A DNA stretch of 64,000 nucleotides from Kingella denitrificans ATCC 33394 (GCF_000190695.1 NZ_GL870929.1:1932429-1996428), one strand, 5' to 3'. Positions 35,298-43,779 are shown, numbered from the stretch's first letter. Notes: generated by a model not told the origin, from the sequence alone. Numbers and translations: made by a program.

Positions 35298-35327
35298 CCC
35301 ACCAACCAACCTATAAGGAAATGAAGC

Positions 35328-35642
35328 ATGAAGACTCAACTGCGAAAAGTCAAATGGAACAAGGGCCAAACCGAGAACGGCCAAACCTATGACTATACAC
35401 GTATCTATGTCGAAGCGAAGGTATATGACAAATCAGCAAATGAATTTGGTGTTGATGTTGTTGAATTGGAGTTCGGCTCCGAAGCCGACCATACGAAATT
35501 AGACCACCTGCGCGGCAAGCTGCCCGTAGATGTCAATGTCGAATGGGAAACCCAAATTAAAGGCAAGAATGAAGTCAAAGTCGTTACCCGGCTGGATTTC
35601 TTGAAATCCGATTTGGTTAAGGCTGAAGCGGCCAAAGCATAG
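35328..35642 (+). CDS. Phage single-stranded DNA-binding protein (putative)
   Basis: 104 residues, one OB-like domain: VKWNKGQTENGQTYDYTRIYVE, VVELEFGSEADH, LPVDVNVEWETQIKG. By position after rep and by size it corresponds to the gpV-type protein that coats phage ssDNA. AAGGAA lies 8 bases upstream. Confidence 0.65.
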   Translation: MKTQLRKVKWNKGQTENGQTYDYTRIYVEAKVYDKSANEFGVDVVELEFGSEADHTKLDHLRGKLPVDVNVEWETQIKGKNEVKVVTRLDFLKSDLVKAEAAKA

Positions 35643-35716
35643 AATTTGCCGTTTGGGCGTGGCGGTAAATGCCCCTTGAACACACGCCCCTTTTTTAACA
35701 TTTTTGGAGATAAATC

Positions 35717-35938
35717 ATGAAAATCATGAGCAAAATCAATGCTGCAAAAGCAGCTTTCGCAACCGGCCTGATGACTGTTGCAACATCATCTTTCGCAGGC
35801 GATGTCGCCACTGCGGTAACTACTGCAACAGGCGATTTCAAATCTGACCTGACAGCAGTCGGCGGTATCGCCGTAGGTTTGGGCTTGGTAGGCATTGCCT
35901 TTATTGCCGCCGTACGCCTGATCAAACGCGCTGTTTAA
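35717..35938 (+). CDS. Inovirus major coat protein (pVIII-like)
   Basis: 73 residues: a signal peptide (AAFATGLMTVATSSFAGD, cleavage after SFA), a short acidic stretch, one membrane helix (VGGIAVGLGLVGIAFIAAV) and a basic C-terminus RLIKRAV that would face the DNA. This is the classical pVIII plan. Strong GGAGAT ribosome site upstream. Confidence 0.85.
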   Translation: MKIMSKINAAKAAFATGLMTVATSSFAGDVATAVTTATGDFKSDLTAVGGIAVGLGLVGIAFIAAVRLIKRAV

Positions 35939-35955
35939 TTTTAGGAGGCACTGCC

Positions 35956-36270
35956 ATGCAGCAAGGATACCGCGTAGGAGGTCAATGCTTCGCCACTTCG
36001 GAGGAAGCGTCCGATTACAAGTTGAGCATGGTAGTGCCGACTATTACCGCGGACGGCAGCCTTAAAACCGTCGTTTATCAAAATAAGAGCTGGTATTACG
36101 GCAGCCAAAAAATTCAGCTCACCTTTCCCGAATGCGATCAAAACCAGCCTTTTGAAGAAGGCGTCCAATTTGGTGCCGTTATATTGACCCTGTTCGTCAT
36201 TGCCTACGCATTCAGGCAAGTTAAAAAAATCTTTTGGCACAGCATCGTTGAAGAAGGCCGTCGTGACTAA
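35956..36270 (+). CDS. Small phage membrane protein, 104 aa
   Basis: Soluble N-terminal part (GQCFATSEEASDYKLS) and one helix (FGAVILTLFVIAYAFRQV) near the C-terminus with a basic tail. Likely a minor virion or assembly protein. Its end overlaps the next small gene. GGAGG ribosome site 8 bases upstream. Confidence 0.65.
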   Translation: MQQGYRVGGQCFATSEEASDYKLSMVVPTITADGSLKTVVYQNKSWYYGSQKIQLTFPECDQNQPFEEGVQFGAVILTLFVIAYAFRQVKKIFWHSIVEEGRRD

Positions 36271-36394
36271 TAGCAAATACCTTTGGTTTGACGTACAGCA
36301 ATTTGTACATCCTGCCGCATCAACAAGCGATATAGCATCCGACCTATTAATCTGCCTATTGCTGGCAGCCGTTATTTTTATCATCAAAAGGTAA
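36263..36394 (+). CDS. Small phage membrane protein, 43 aa
   Basis: From the GTG at 36263, which overlaps the end of the 104-aa gene (8 bases): VTNSKYLWFDVQQF, then a helix (LLICLLLAAVIFIIKR). Size and topology fit minor coat proteins (pVII/pIX class). The start is inferred from the overlap; an upstream start would lie inside the preceding gene. Confidence 0.5.
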   Translation: MTNSKYLWFDVQQFVHPAASTSDIASDLLICLLLAAVIFIIKR

Positions 36395-36397
36395 TTT

Positions 36398-37174
36398 ATG
36401 CCGAATAACAATACAGGACAACCGCAGAGCGGAATGCAGTATTTTACCGGGGGCGGAGTAAAGCAATACGTACAGCACGAAGCAGACGGCATGAAGTCCG
36501 ATTTGACCCAAATCGGTGCAAGCATTATGCAATGGGCTTTGATTCCCATCCTTTTTATCGCTGCAATTTATCTGATCAAAGAAATCTTTGCACCGAGCAA
36601 AAAGAAAAAACAGCAGAATACCCCTGCACGTGAAAACAATACCCAACTTTTTGCCGATCCCGTCGCCGAAGAACCCGAATTGGAAGACGAAAACCAGTTT
36701 TACTACGATGCCGATATAGGCGCATACGTCAATCAGGAAGGCATTATCGTCGATGAAACGGGCGAGCCCGTGAATATGGGCGACGAAGAATTTTACGAAT
36801 ACCTGCGGCAAAGCTTCCCCGAAGATGCCGAAAGACTCATCGCCGAATACAAAGAAAATTTCGGAGTAGAAGATGAAGGCGAAGACGATCCCAATAAACC
36901 GCGCGAAGGCGAAGATATGATGGATTGGGCAAAACGCACCATGAGCGAAGAAGAATACCGCGAATTTGTCGCCGAAAACGTCACTGATCCCGAAGAAGCC
37001 GCCGAATATATCGAACGTTATGAAAGGGATTTGGAATATTTGGCAGAAGATATGCACGAATCTATTGATGAAGAAATCCTGCATGATTTGGAGCAGAGAG
37101 ACCCCGAAGCAGCGCGTGAATATTATCAATATTCGGTGGAAGAATCCGAAAGAAGGAATGGATTTAGAGAATGA
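36398..37174 (+). CDS. Phage membrane-anchored acidic protein, 258 aa
   Basis: One membrane helix near residues 44-62 (MQWALIPILFIAAIYLIKE), a basic KKKK stop, then about 190 strongly acidic residues (EDDPNKPREGEDMMDW; TMSEEEYREFVAENV). Few basic residues after residue 70. No family recognised. It stands where MDA-like phages carry minor structural genes; the acidic domain could shield DNA-binding partners or bind metal, which is speculation. Confidence 0.65.
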   Translation: MPNNNTGQPQSGMQYFTGGGVKQYVQHEADGMKSDLTQIGASIMQWALIPILFIAAIYLIKEIFAPSKKKKQQNTPARENNTQLFADPVAEEPELEDENQFYYDADIGAYVNQEGIIVDETGEPVNMGDEEFYEYLRQSFPEDAERLIAEYKENFGVEDEGEDDPNKPREGEDMMDWAKRTMSEEEYREFVAENVTDPEEAAEYIERYERDLEYLAEDMHESIDEEILHDLEQRDPEAAREYYQYSVEESERRNGFRE

Positions 37175-37239
37175 GCGATATTGGTTTGTTTGTGATGGGC
37201 GTGCTGTGCATTGTTCCGTTCTGGTCGATGTTCTGGTAG
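37171..37239 (+). CDS. Very small membrane peptide, 22 aa (phage)
   Basis: MSDIGLFVMGVLCIVPFWSM plus FW. ATG overlaps the previous stop (ATGA), so it is coupled. Almost the whole peptide is one hydrophobic helix, similar to the tiny minor coat proteins of filamentous phage, although shorter than M13 pVII (33 aa). Confidence 0.5.
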   Translation: MSDIGLFVMGVLCIVPFWSMFW

Positions 37240-37247
37240 GCGGAAAA

Positions 37248-37271
37248 AAAAGCAGCCTGCAGGCTGCTTTT
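37248..37271. terminator. Fused DUS palindrome inside the prophage
   Basis: AAGCAGCCTGCA and TGCAGGCTGCTT overlap into one perfect 24-base palindrome with no loop, between the plus-strand structural genes and the minus-strand 91-aa gene. It could end both transcripts. A host-type uptake signal inside a phage is unusual. Confidence 0.7.
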
Positions 37272-37273
37272 GT

Positions 37274-37549
37274 TTAGCGGACTTCGATATCGTCATACAT
37301 TTGAATTACCAGTTTAACCGCATTGACAAAGGCATGGTCGAACAAATGCGGATTATCAAGTATGGGCTGTAACTGTTTCCTCCGTGCCATGATACCGCAA
37401 TAAATCGGCTTGTCTGTCTTCATTTGTTCGGGTGTCATTTGGGAAGCATTAATGGTTGTTGAACAACCAATATAAGCAAGGGTGTATCTGAATTCTGTTT
37501 CCCAACATCCATATTGGGGCGTAAAACTGAAGAAGTCGTTGCTTTCCAT
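37274..37549 (-). CDS. Reverse-strand cargo gene in the prophage, 91 aa
   Basis: MESNDFFSFTPQYGCWETEF at the start, LAYIGCSTTINASQM in the middle, HLFDHAFVNAVKLVIQMYDD near the end. Soluble; three Cys in the first 52 residues. No family recognised. It is the only minus-strand gene in the prophage, set between structural genes with its own DUS palindrome as terminator, which fits an accessory (moron-type) gene. Weak GAAAG site before the ATG. Confidence 0.55.
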   Translation of the reverse strand: MESNDFFSFTPQYGCWETEFRYTLAYIGCSTTINASQMTPEQMKTDKPIYCGIMARRKQLQPILDNPHLFDHAFVNAVKLVIQMYDDIEVR

Positions 37550-37591
37550 TTTTGAGCTTTCGGGGTGGGTTATTGAAAGTTGGAATATACC

Positions 37592-39235
37592 ATGAAAAAA
37601 CTAATTTTTTTAATTGCTTTTGCGGTTTTTGCGCCTGTATTTGCCGATGTACCTTATATTCCGCCCCAGTCTAATCAGGCGATTATTTCACAAGCTCCCA
37701 ATGGTTCATCTGTTGCTTATGGAACAGATCATAAATTTTATTCGTATGATAAAAATGGCAATAGAGTTTTAGATGTTGGGAAAGCTACTGAATATTCAAG
37801 AAATTTGCCAAGCAACCAGTTTCAATCTTCCCAAAAATCAGCCGGCACTGTAACCGCCAACAAATCCCACCCCACCACCTTTACCGACAGCTACGGCAAC
37901 AAAGCCAGCGGCACCGTCCGCACCCAAACCCGAATCCCCAATAACACCGTTGCTAAAGGCTTCGGCGCGATTATGGTCGGCACAACGGCCACAACCCATT
38001 TGGATAACCTTAAAAGGCAAGGCGTGGCTGATCAGATTTCGCGTGGATTTAGTGACGGTAATTGGACAGAGGTTGCCGCAGGTGTAGGAAAAATATTTGA
38101 CTGGACAGGTTTCGGCTCTTCCGTTGCCGATGCCATCTACGGCGACAGCACCGCGGCGGAAGCGGTAACAGCACCAGTAAGGGAACAGGCATTGAATCAA
38201 GCCCGTGCCGATTTTGATAGATTCCAGAGGCAAAAACAGCAAATCAATCCCAATGAAACCTATACCCATATTGTAGTTAGTGAGTGGGATGGTACAAGCG
38301 CAGCGGGGTCATCAGGTGCAACAGTAACCGAATATTTGGCAAAGGGTGCTGCCCCTTGGCGTGCAGGGCAGTCAAAAACAAAAGACTGGCCGTCTCCTAT
38401 CACAATTAACGGTACTACGATTACCAATAAGCTGCCTGCCGATGATAACCATTGGATGTCCATTACCAATAACACGGTATCCGGCAAAGATGCCGTTGCA
38501 ATACAAGCAAAAATAGAAGCCGATTTAAAAAACTACCTGCCCAATGAAGCCGCATGGGAAAAGGCGATGGAGCAGTTCTTAAATCAAAGCAATGCCAATA
38601 ATGCCGCGATTACCGACTTGATTAACGCCTTGTGGGAAACAGGCGCAATCAATCCGCAGAATACGCAAACCACGGTTGCAGGCAGCGCATCTGACAATAC
38701 TTTTGTTACCGAGCCCTATACCCCTGCGGGTAGTGATCAGGCACAGCAAACACAGTTTCGGGTCAATCCGGACGGATCTGTAACCGTGAGCACCATACCG
38801 CGACCCGATTTGCCCGCCAATTCTAGCGTTGCCCCGACAAGGTCGGAAATCGGTAAACCGCCAAGCAGCAATGCTCAAAATCAGAATCAGGGACAAAATC
38901 AAGATCAACAGAATCAAAATCAGTCGGGCAGTAACAAGGATAACAATATTTGTAAATCAAATCCGAAGGCATTGATGTGTATGGAGTTGGGCAATACCGA
39001 TTATCAGGATTTAAAGTTGCCCGAACAAAAAGTGAACCTCTCTTTTAATCCGCTTAATATTTTTTCGTCCTCCGGTCAATGCCCGCCGGATACCGTGTTT
39101 TCGATTGGCCATACAACGCAGACGTTGAGTTATCGGCAGATATGCGATGCAGCGGTCAAAATGCGCCCTTGGGTCATACTGTTTTCGATGATCGTCGCAT
39201 TTACCATATTTCGGTTGACGATTTCGCGCAATTAG
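37592..39235 (+). CDS. TspB-like virion adsorption protein
   Basis: 547 residues from the ATG at 37592. Signal peptide (MKKLIFLIAFAVFAPVFADV), a long surface region, a Gln/Asn-rich low-complexity linker (QNQNQGQNQDQQNQNQ), a Cys-containing C-terminal domain and a final membrane helix (WVILFSMIVAFTIFRLTI). This is the plan of phage pIII-type attachment proteins and of TspB in Neisseria MDA phage. It would cap the virion and bind the host pilus or receptor. Confidence 0.78.
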   Translation: MKKLIFLIAFAVFAPVFADVPYIPPQSNQAIISQAPNGSSVAYGTDHKFYSYDKNGNRVLDVGKATEYSRNLPSNQFQSSQKSAGTVTANKSHPTTFTDSYGNKASGTVRTQTRIPNNTVAKGFGAIMVGTTATTHLDNLKRQGVADQISRGFSDGNWTEVAAGVGKIFDWTGFGSSVADAIYGDSTAAEAVTAPVREQALNQARADFDRFQRQKQQINPNETYTHIVVSEWDGTSAAGSSGATVTEYLAKGAAPWRAGQSKTKDWPSPITINGTTITNKLPADDNHWMSITNNTVSGKDAVAIQAKIEADLKNYLPNEAAWEKAMEQFLNQSNANNAAITDLINALWETGAINPQNTQTTVAGSASDNTFVTEPYTPAGSDQAQQTQFRVNPDGSVTVSTIPRPDLPANSSVAPTRSEIGKPPSSNAQNQNQGQNQDQQNQNQSGSNKDNNICKSNPKALMCMELGNTDYQDLKLPEQKVNLSFNPLNIFSSSGQCPPDTVFSIGHTTQTLSYRQICDAAVKMRPWVILFSMIVAFTIFRLTISRN

Positions 39236-39245
39236 GGGGGTAGGG

Positions 39246-39533
39246 ATGAAAGCAACATTGGGCATGCTGCTCACTTCGGTTTTTACAACGTTGGTCGGCA
39301 AAATATTTGCAGCACTCGGTTTGTCGGTCATTACCTATATGGGGGCAACGGCCATACAGCAGCAGCTTATATCGGGGCTGCAAAATCAAATGAACGGTAT
39401 CGGTGGGGCAAGTGCGCAGATATTTTATATGGCCGGTGGCGGTATTGCCCTTAACTGGTTTTTGGGCGCGGCCAGCTTCGCTTTGACGTTTAAAGCGGTT
39501 TCCAAGTTGGGGACGGTTTTTGCAAGCAAATAG
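39246..39533 (+). CDS. DUF2523 family phage minor coat protein
   Basis: 95 residues, about three hydrophobic helices (MLLTSVFTTLVGKIFAALGLS; GGGIALNWFLGAASFALTFKA). DUF2523 proteins lie between the adsorption protein and zot in filamentous phages, the place of pVI. GGGTAGGGATG context upstream. Confidence 0.82.
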   Translation: MKATLGMLLTSVFTTLVGKIFAALGLSVITYMGATAIQQQLISGLQNQMNGIGGASAQIFYMAGGGIALNWFLGAASFALTFKAVSKLGTVFASK

Positions 39534-39566
39534 TATTCAGATAATTTTTGATTCAAGGGGTAAAAA

Positions 39567-40703
39567 ATGATTTCTTTGATTACCGGATTGCCGGGCAGCG
39601 GCAAAACCAGCCTGATGGTTTATATGTTGATGACACGCAAGGATTTGCAGAATCGGCCGTTGTATGTGGACGGAATACCCGATTTGAAAATCCCCCATCA
39701 GGAAATACCGGAAGGCTGCGATATGACGACGTGGTACGAATGGGCACCAACCGGCGCAATACTTGTGATCGACGAAGCACAACGCATATTCAGGCCTCGC
39801 CCCGCCGGTGCGAAAGTGCCCCAATATGTGCAAGAGTTAGAGACACACCGCCATAAAGGTATTGATATATTTATCCTTACCCAACACCCGCGCCTGATTG
39901 ATGTCAATCTGCGCGCCCTTATCGGCGAGCATCGCAATATCAGTAAGACAATGCTCGGCTTTAAGCGCGTATCCTACTGGCAACGTTGCGCCAATCCCGA
40001 AGCACGATCTGATGTGGCCGAAGCTAAAAACAGCATCTTTTTTACCAAAAAGGCCGCTTTCGGGATGTACAAGTCGGCCGAAGAACACACCAAGCTGTCG
40101 GGCAATATAAGCCTTTGGGTATATACCCTGCCGCTTATTATTATGATTACCGGCTATTTGATGTTTTACGTTAATCAGCGGTATGAACAAAAGTTACATC
40201 CCGAAGCGACGGCTGAAAACACCGCTCCGCCGTCGGATCATGCGCCAACCGTACAAGATACGCCGCAAGGTCAATACACCATGGCGCAGCCGTCATCGGC
40301 ATCAGCAGTATCAGAACCTGCACAGCCATCAAGGACGCCGATAACGGAAGATGATTTTAAGCCCGATATTGATGGCCGTCCGTGGACGGCACCCGTCTAT
40401 GACTCGTTTAACCGCAATTATCAGGCTATGCCCTATCCGGTGGCCTGCGTTAAATCGTCCAACAGTTGCACATGCTATACCGATCAGGCGACGCCGATAC
40501 GCGGCATGGATAAAAAAACTTGTATCGACTTTGCCGAAAACGGCATTTACAACCCTTATTTGCAGACTGAGCTACCGGACAACGAAACCGTGCAGGCACA
40601 GCCCGAATCCGCCAAACCGATACCGCAGGTGTCTCAGATGGGCGGTAAGCCTTTGCCCAGCTTGAGCAATGGCGATTCAAAAGATGTGGCGAATATTCAA
40701 TAG
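39567..40703 (+). CDS. zot: Zot-family phage assembly ATPase
   Basis: 378 residues. Walker A GLPGSGKTS at the N-terminus, Walker B GAILVIDEAQR, then HRHKGIDIFILTQHP, one membrane helix (LWVYTLPLIIMITGYLMFYV, residues about 188-207) and a periplasmic tail with four Cys (CVKSSNSCTCY; KKTCIDFAENG). It corresponds to M13 pI, which powers virion export through the envelope. No separate secretin gene is present, so the phage probably uses a host secretin such as PilQ. Confidence 0.93.
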   Translation: MISLITGLPGSGKTSLMVYMLMTRKDLQNRPLYVDGIPDLKIPHQEIPEGCDMTTWYEWAPTGAILVIDEAQRIFRPRPAGAKVPQYVQELETHRHKGIDIFILTQHPRLIDVNLRALIGEHRNISKTMLGFKRVSYWQRCANPEARSDVAEAKNSIFFTKKAAFGMYKSAEEHTKLSGNISLWVYTLPLIIMITGYLMFYVNQRYEQKLHPEATAENTAPPSDHAPTVQDTPQGQYTMAQPSSASAVSEPAQPSRTPITEDDFKPDIDGRPWTAPVYDSFNRNYQAMPYPVACVKSSNSCTCYTDQATPIRGMDKKTCIDFAENGIYNPYLQTELPDNETVQAQPESAKPIPQVSQMGGKPLPSLSNGDSKDVANIQ

Positions 40704-40715
40704 AAGGAGATGACA

Positions 40716-40916
40716 ATGTATTCTTTGAATTTTGAAAATGACAAATACAAAGGGCTTTATGTCGAGATGATTTTAGCTGGCGCGGATGTTATGGTGTACT
40801 TGTGCGAAAAATCGGAAGAAAAAGCAGAAACGATATGCAAAGTAGAGTTATTTACGGTCTCTTCGGCATTGGAGTTTGCGAATCGGTTGGCAATTCCGAT
40901 TGTAGTGGGGGAATAA
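40716..40916 (+). CDS. Small hypothetical phage protein, 66 aa
   Basis: ATG at 40716 chosen because AGGAG lies 6 bases before it; an ATG two codons earlier is too close to that site. MYSLNFENDKYKGLYVEMIL at the start, then KSEEKAETICKVELFTV. Soluble. No family recognised. Confidence 0.5.
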   Translation: MYSLNFENDKYKGLYVEMILAGADVMVYLCEKSEEKAETICKVELFTVSSALEFANRLAIPIVVGE

Positions 40917-40928
40917 CCCCATATCCTG

Positions 40929-40974
40929 CTGCCTGTTTTTTGTTGTATGCTTGCATGCAACGGAAAACAGGTAG
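40929..40974 (+). terminator. 22-base-pair hairpin after the last phage gene
   Basis: Arms at 40929-40950 and 40953-40974 pair along 22 bases with a 2-base loop. All four mismatches become G-U pairs in RNA, so the fold looks selected. It could be a terminator, although the T-run is inside the arm, or the phage packaging hairpin. Confidence 0.5.
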
Positions 40975-41153
40975 CTCCCGCCGGGGGGCAAGCCTTTTGG
41001 CCACATCCCACTTATGCTAAAATATACCCGCCCTACGACACCCGCATTACCTGCATTGGCCGTAAGCCATGTCCAAAGATTGGTGCGTACGGTTTTTTTT
41101 TGCCTAAACATAACAGTATCATGGCCACTAGCCCTAATCGTAAGGTTTGTACC

Positions 41154-42125
41154 ATGACGACCATCTATTTAGGTTTAGACATCAGCAAAGACAAAATCGA
41201 CACTGTAACCAACCAAACACCGCACATTACCGTATCCAACGATGCAACAGGCTATCGGGCATTGCTGGACTACCTGCACGGCCATCAAATCAATCCCAGT
41301 CAAATCCACGCCTGTTGCGAATCTACCAACATCTATTATTTGGGCATTGCCCAATATCTTTACAGCCACCACATCAAAATCAGCGTAGTCAATCCTATTG
41401 CCATCAAAGCCTATGCCAAAATGCAGCTCAGGCGCGTGAAAACCGACAAACAGGATGTAAAGCTGATAGCCGATTACTGCCGCTTAGAACAACCGCAGGC
41501 ATGGCAGCCCGAAAGCGATGGCAAAAGGCAGCTTAAAAACATCCACCGCCGCATAGAGCAGTTGATGGCCATCTGCGTGCAGGAACAAAACCGCCTGCAA
41601 GTGGCCGATGAGTGTGTCAAGTAGTCAATAGAGCAGCTGATAGACACCTTGCAGGCACAGATAGACCAATGCCGCCGCCAAATGCAGCAAGTGATAGACA
41701 ACACCCAAGATTTGTGGCAAAAACAGCAGCGGTTGGAAACCATCCCCGGAGTCGGCAGGAGCACCCCAAATCCTGTTATCCGTCCTGATTGACCTGGATA
41801 AATTCCAAACGGCCAAACACCTCGTAAGCTATTTGGGATTAAGCCCGGTAATACGCGATAGTGGCAAATTCAGCGGTTTGCAGCGCGTTTCAAAGATGGA
41901 TAATAGGGGGTAGTACGCACCAGCCTTTACATGCCCGCTAGAGCAGCCTGTACGCGCTCCAAATTATGGCGCGGTTGGTTTGATTACCAAGTTGGGCGCG
42001 GAAAACACCCGAAGCAGGTATATGTGATGATGATGTGCAAAATCCTCCGGTATGCCTATGTCTGCCTGAAAACGAATAAGCCTTTTGATGCGGAACTGCA
42101 CCAAAAGGCTTTGAAGAACGGTTAA
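41154..42125 (+). pseudogene. Broken Piv/IS110-type recombinase
   Basis: The first 156 codons encode the DEDD domain (YLGLDISKDKIDT; RRVKTDKQDVKLIADYC). An in-frame TAG stops it at 41622. The reading continues as a coiled coil and IPGVGRST, then needs a frame change near 41765 (LSVLIDLDKFQTAKHLVSYLG) and another near 41910 to reach the C-terminal YMPARAACTRSKLWRG and FDAELHQKALKNG. Related piv genes integrate Nf phages in Neisseria, so this copy is probably dead and the prophage locked in. Confidence 0.85.
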
Positions 42126-42173
42126 GATTTGTAAAGTTATTGACACTGATTACAGTATCTTTGGAAATTGAAG

Positions 42174-42185
42174 TGCAGGCTGCTT
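42174..42185 (+). repeat. Right half of the DUS-pair terminator split by the prophage
   Basis: TGCAGGCTGCTT with the flanking GAAATTGAAG on its left, similar to the loop GAAGATTGAAG of the intact pair at 43811-43857. See 33731-33742. Confidence 0.75.
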
Positions 42186-42212
42186 TTCCATTGTTCAAAC
42201 AAGGGTATGTAT

Positions 42213-42950
42213 TCAGCGCATGGCGTCTTTCACGCTGCGGAACACGGCGGCCAGATTGTGTTCCAACACGTCGCGCACGACTTTTTCGGTTTCTTCGTTC
42301 AGCATCAACTGCAAATCGTAGGTCAGCGTGGCCAGTTTTTTCTGCACCGCCTGCCGCACCAAGCCTGCCATCGCGTTGCTCAAATGGATTTGCAGTTTTT
42401 CCTGAATGCGGTTGATGAGTTCCTGCTCCGACAAAATTCGTATGCGGCGCGTGCTGGGCAGATTGGGCAGGTCGTAAACGTGTACCGTGCAGGGCGGCAG
42501 ATAGGGCGGCTGCGCTGCGGCTTCGGTTTCATGCGTTTTCACCGTTTGCAGCGGCTGGTTCTGCTGCATCACGACGGTTTGCCGGGCATGCAGATAGCGG
42601 CGGTTGTTTTCGATTTTGAGCGCGGATTGTGCTGCCAACCAGTCTTCCTGCAACAGCACGGCCACATCTTCCTCCTGCGCCGCCTGCCGCACGCGCTGGT
42701 TGTGCTCCGCTTCGCGGTGGCGCAGGTATTCGCGGTAAGCCAAATCCAATTCCTCGTCGCCGAAACGTTCGGGAACGGGCGCGCTCTGCCATGTGAGTGC
42801 GGTTTCGGACGGTGCGTCCGCAGCGGCGAATGCCTGATGCTGGCGTTGTTGCAGCTGCTGCAAATCCTGCTCCCAGCTCTGAGCTGGCGCGTCATTGTCC
42901 TGCAACGTGAAAACCATGGTGGCGTGTGATGATTTATCGTTTTGATTCAT
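42213..42950 (-). CDS. Hypothetical protein, 245 aa
   Basis: From the ATG at 42950. Two helical, Gln/Glu-rich parts (WEQDLQQLQQRQHQAFAAAD; EEDVAVLLQEDWLAAQ) and a C-terminal helical region (LSNAMAGLVRQAVQKKLATL). The middle has a Pro-rich linker. No membrane segment and no family recognised. It is divergent from the 82-aa gene and convergent with DUF1853 across the prophage. Confidence 0.65.
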   Translation of the reverse strand: MNQNDKSSHATMVFTLQDNDAPAQSWEQDLQQLQQRQHQAFAAADAPSETALTWQSAPVPERFGDEELDLAYREYLRHREAEHNQRVRQAAQEEDVAVLLQEDWLAAQSALKIENNRRYLHARQTVVMQQNQPLQTVKTHETEAAAQPPYLPPCTVHVYDLPNLPSTRRIRILSEQELINRIQEKLQIHLSNAMAGLVRQAVQKKLATLTYDLQLMLNEETEKVVRDVLEHNLAAVFRSVKDAMR

Positions 42951-43017
42951 GATGTTGTCCGTTGAATGGTGGTTTTTGCTACAATGTGCGTTTTCATTGA
43001 TACAGAAAGACGACATC

Positions 43018-43266
43018 GTGGATAATCTTCAGCAAGAGTTCGAATATTTGGAAGAATCGGTTTGCGCCCTGCGGATGCAGAACCGCGTGTTGGCGGCTGC
43101 ATTAAAAGGCTTTTTGCGCGCCTTGCCGCCGGATATGGCGCAGGACGTGGTGGAATCGGTGCAGGCTGCTTTTGAAGACGAAATCGCGGCATTGGCCTAT
43201 TCCGACAGCAACGATGCCGACCTGTTTCAAGACGCCGCCGAAGAATTTTTCCGTGAACGCCGCTAA
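43018..43266 (+). CDS. Small coiled-coil protein, 82 aa
   Basis: From a GTG at 43018: DNLQQEFEYLEESVCALRMQ is a heptad-like helix, followed by ALKGFLRALPPDMAQDVVES and an acidic C-terminus. One DUS is in frame (SVQAAFEDE). No family recognised. No in-frame ATG gives a better start, so the GTG is a guess. Confidence 0.5.
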   Translation: MDNLQQEFEYLEESVCALRMQNRVLAAALKGFLRALPPDMAQDVVESVQAAFEDEIAALAYSDSNDADLFQDAAEEFFRERR

Positions 43267-43335
43267 CCGTGCCGATAAATGCGTGATTTTACCTGATTTT
43301 GAATGGTTTGTAACATGAATGCAGCGAGAGAACCC

Positions 43336-43779
43336 ATGGAAAAAACGGTCTATCTGTTCACGGACGGCGCGTGCAAAGGCAATCCGGGTGCAGGCGGCTG
43401 GGGCGTGCTTTTGCGTTATGGCACGCACGAAAAAGAACTGTTCGGCGGCGAAGTGCAGACCACCAATAACCGCATGGAGCTGACGGCGGTGCTGTCCGGC
43501 TTGAAAACGCTGAACCGTCCGTGCGACGTGGTTATCTGCACCGATTCGCAATATGTCAAGAACGGCATGGAAAGCTGGATTCACAACTGGAAGAAAAACG
43601 GCTGGAAAACCGCCGGCCGCCAGCCCGTAAAGAATGCGGACTTGTGGCAGCAGCTGGACGAGCAGGTGGCGCGACACCGCGTGCGTTGGCAATGGGTCAA
43701 AGGCCATGCCGGCCACGCGGAAAACGAACGCGCCGACGCATTGGCCAATAGGGGCGTCGAACAGGCGTTGCGCGGCTGA
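43336..43779 (+). CDS. rnhA: Ribonuclease HI
   Basis: 147 residues from the ATG at 43336 (GAGAG 6 bases upstream; an ATG at 43315 is also possible). The acidic active-site residues are in [30 protein letters not shown] and [11 protein letters not shown]. It cuts the RNA strand of RNA-DNA hybrids. It marks the left host border of island 2. Confidence 0.96.
   Translation: MEKTVYLFTDGACKGNPGAGGWGVLLRYGTHEKELFGGEVQTTNNRMELTAVLSGLKTLNRPCDVVICTDSQYVKNGMESWIHNWKKNGWKTAGRQPVKNADLWQQLDEQVARHRVRWQWVKGHAGHAENERADALANRGVEQALRG

Larger units (their letters stand above)
33780..42163 (+). mobile_element. Filamentous (inovirus) prophage, MDA/Nf-like
   Basis: About 8.4 kb with the gene order of Neisseria filamentous phages: rep, ssDNA-binding protein, coat, small membrane proteins, TspB-like adsorption protein, DUF2523, zot, then a piv/IS110-type recombinase (here broken). 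The proposed ends are the shared AGTATCTTTG at 33780-33789 and 42154-42163; this 10-base repeat is short, so the exact ends could shift by tens of bases. A hairpin pair CGCCCC/GGGGC at 33753-33767 sits just outside the proposed left end. Confidence 0.8.

Noticed and set aside
42960..42985. Promoter TTGAAT...TACAAT for the 82-aa gene
   Set aside because: Spacer is only 12 bases, too short for a sigma-70 promoter.
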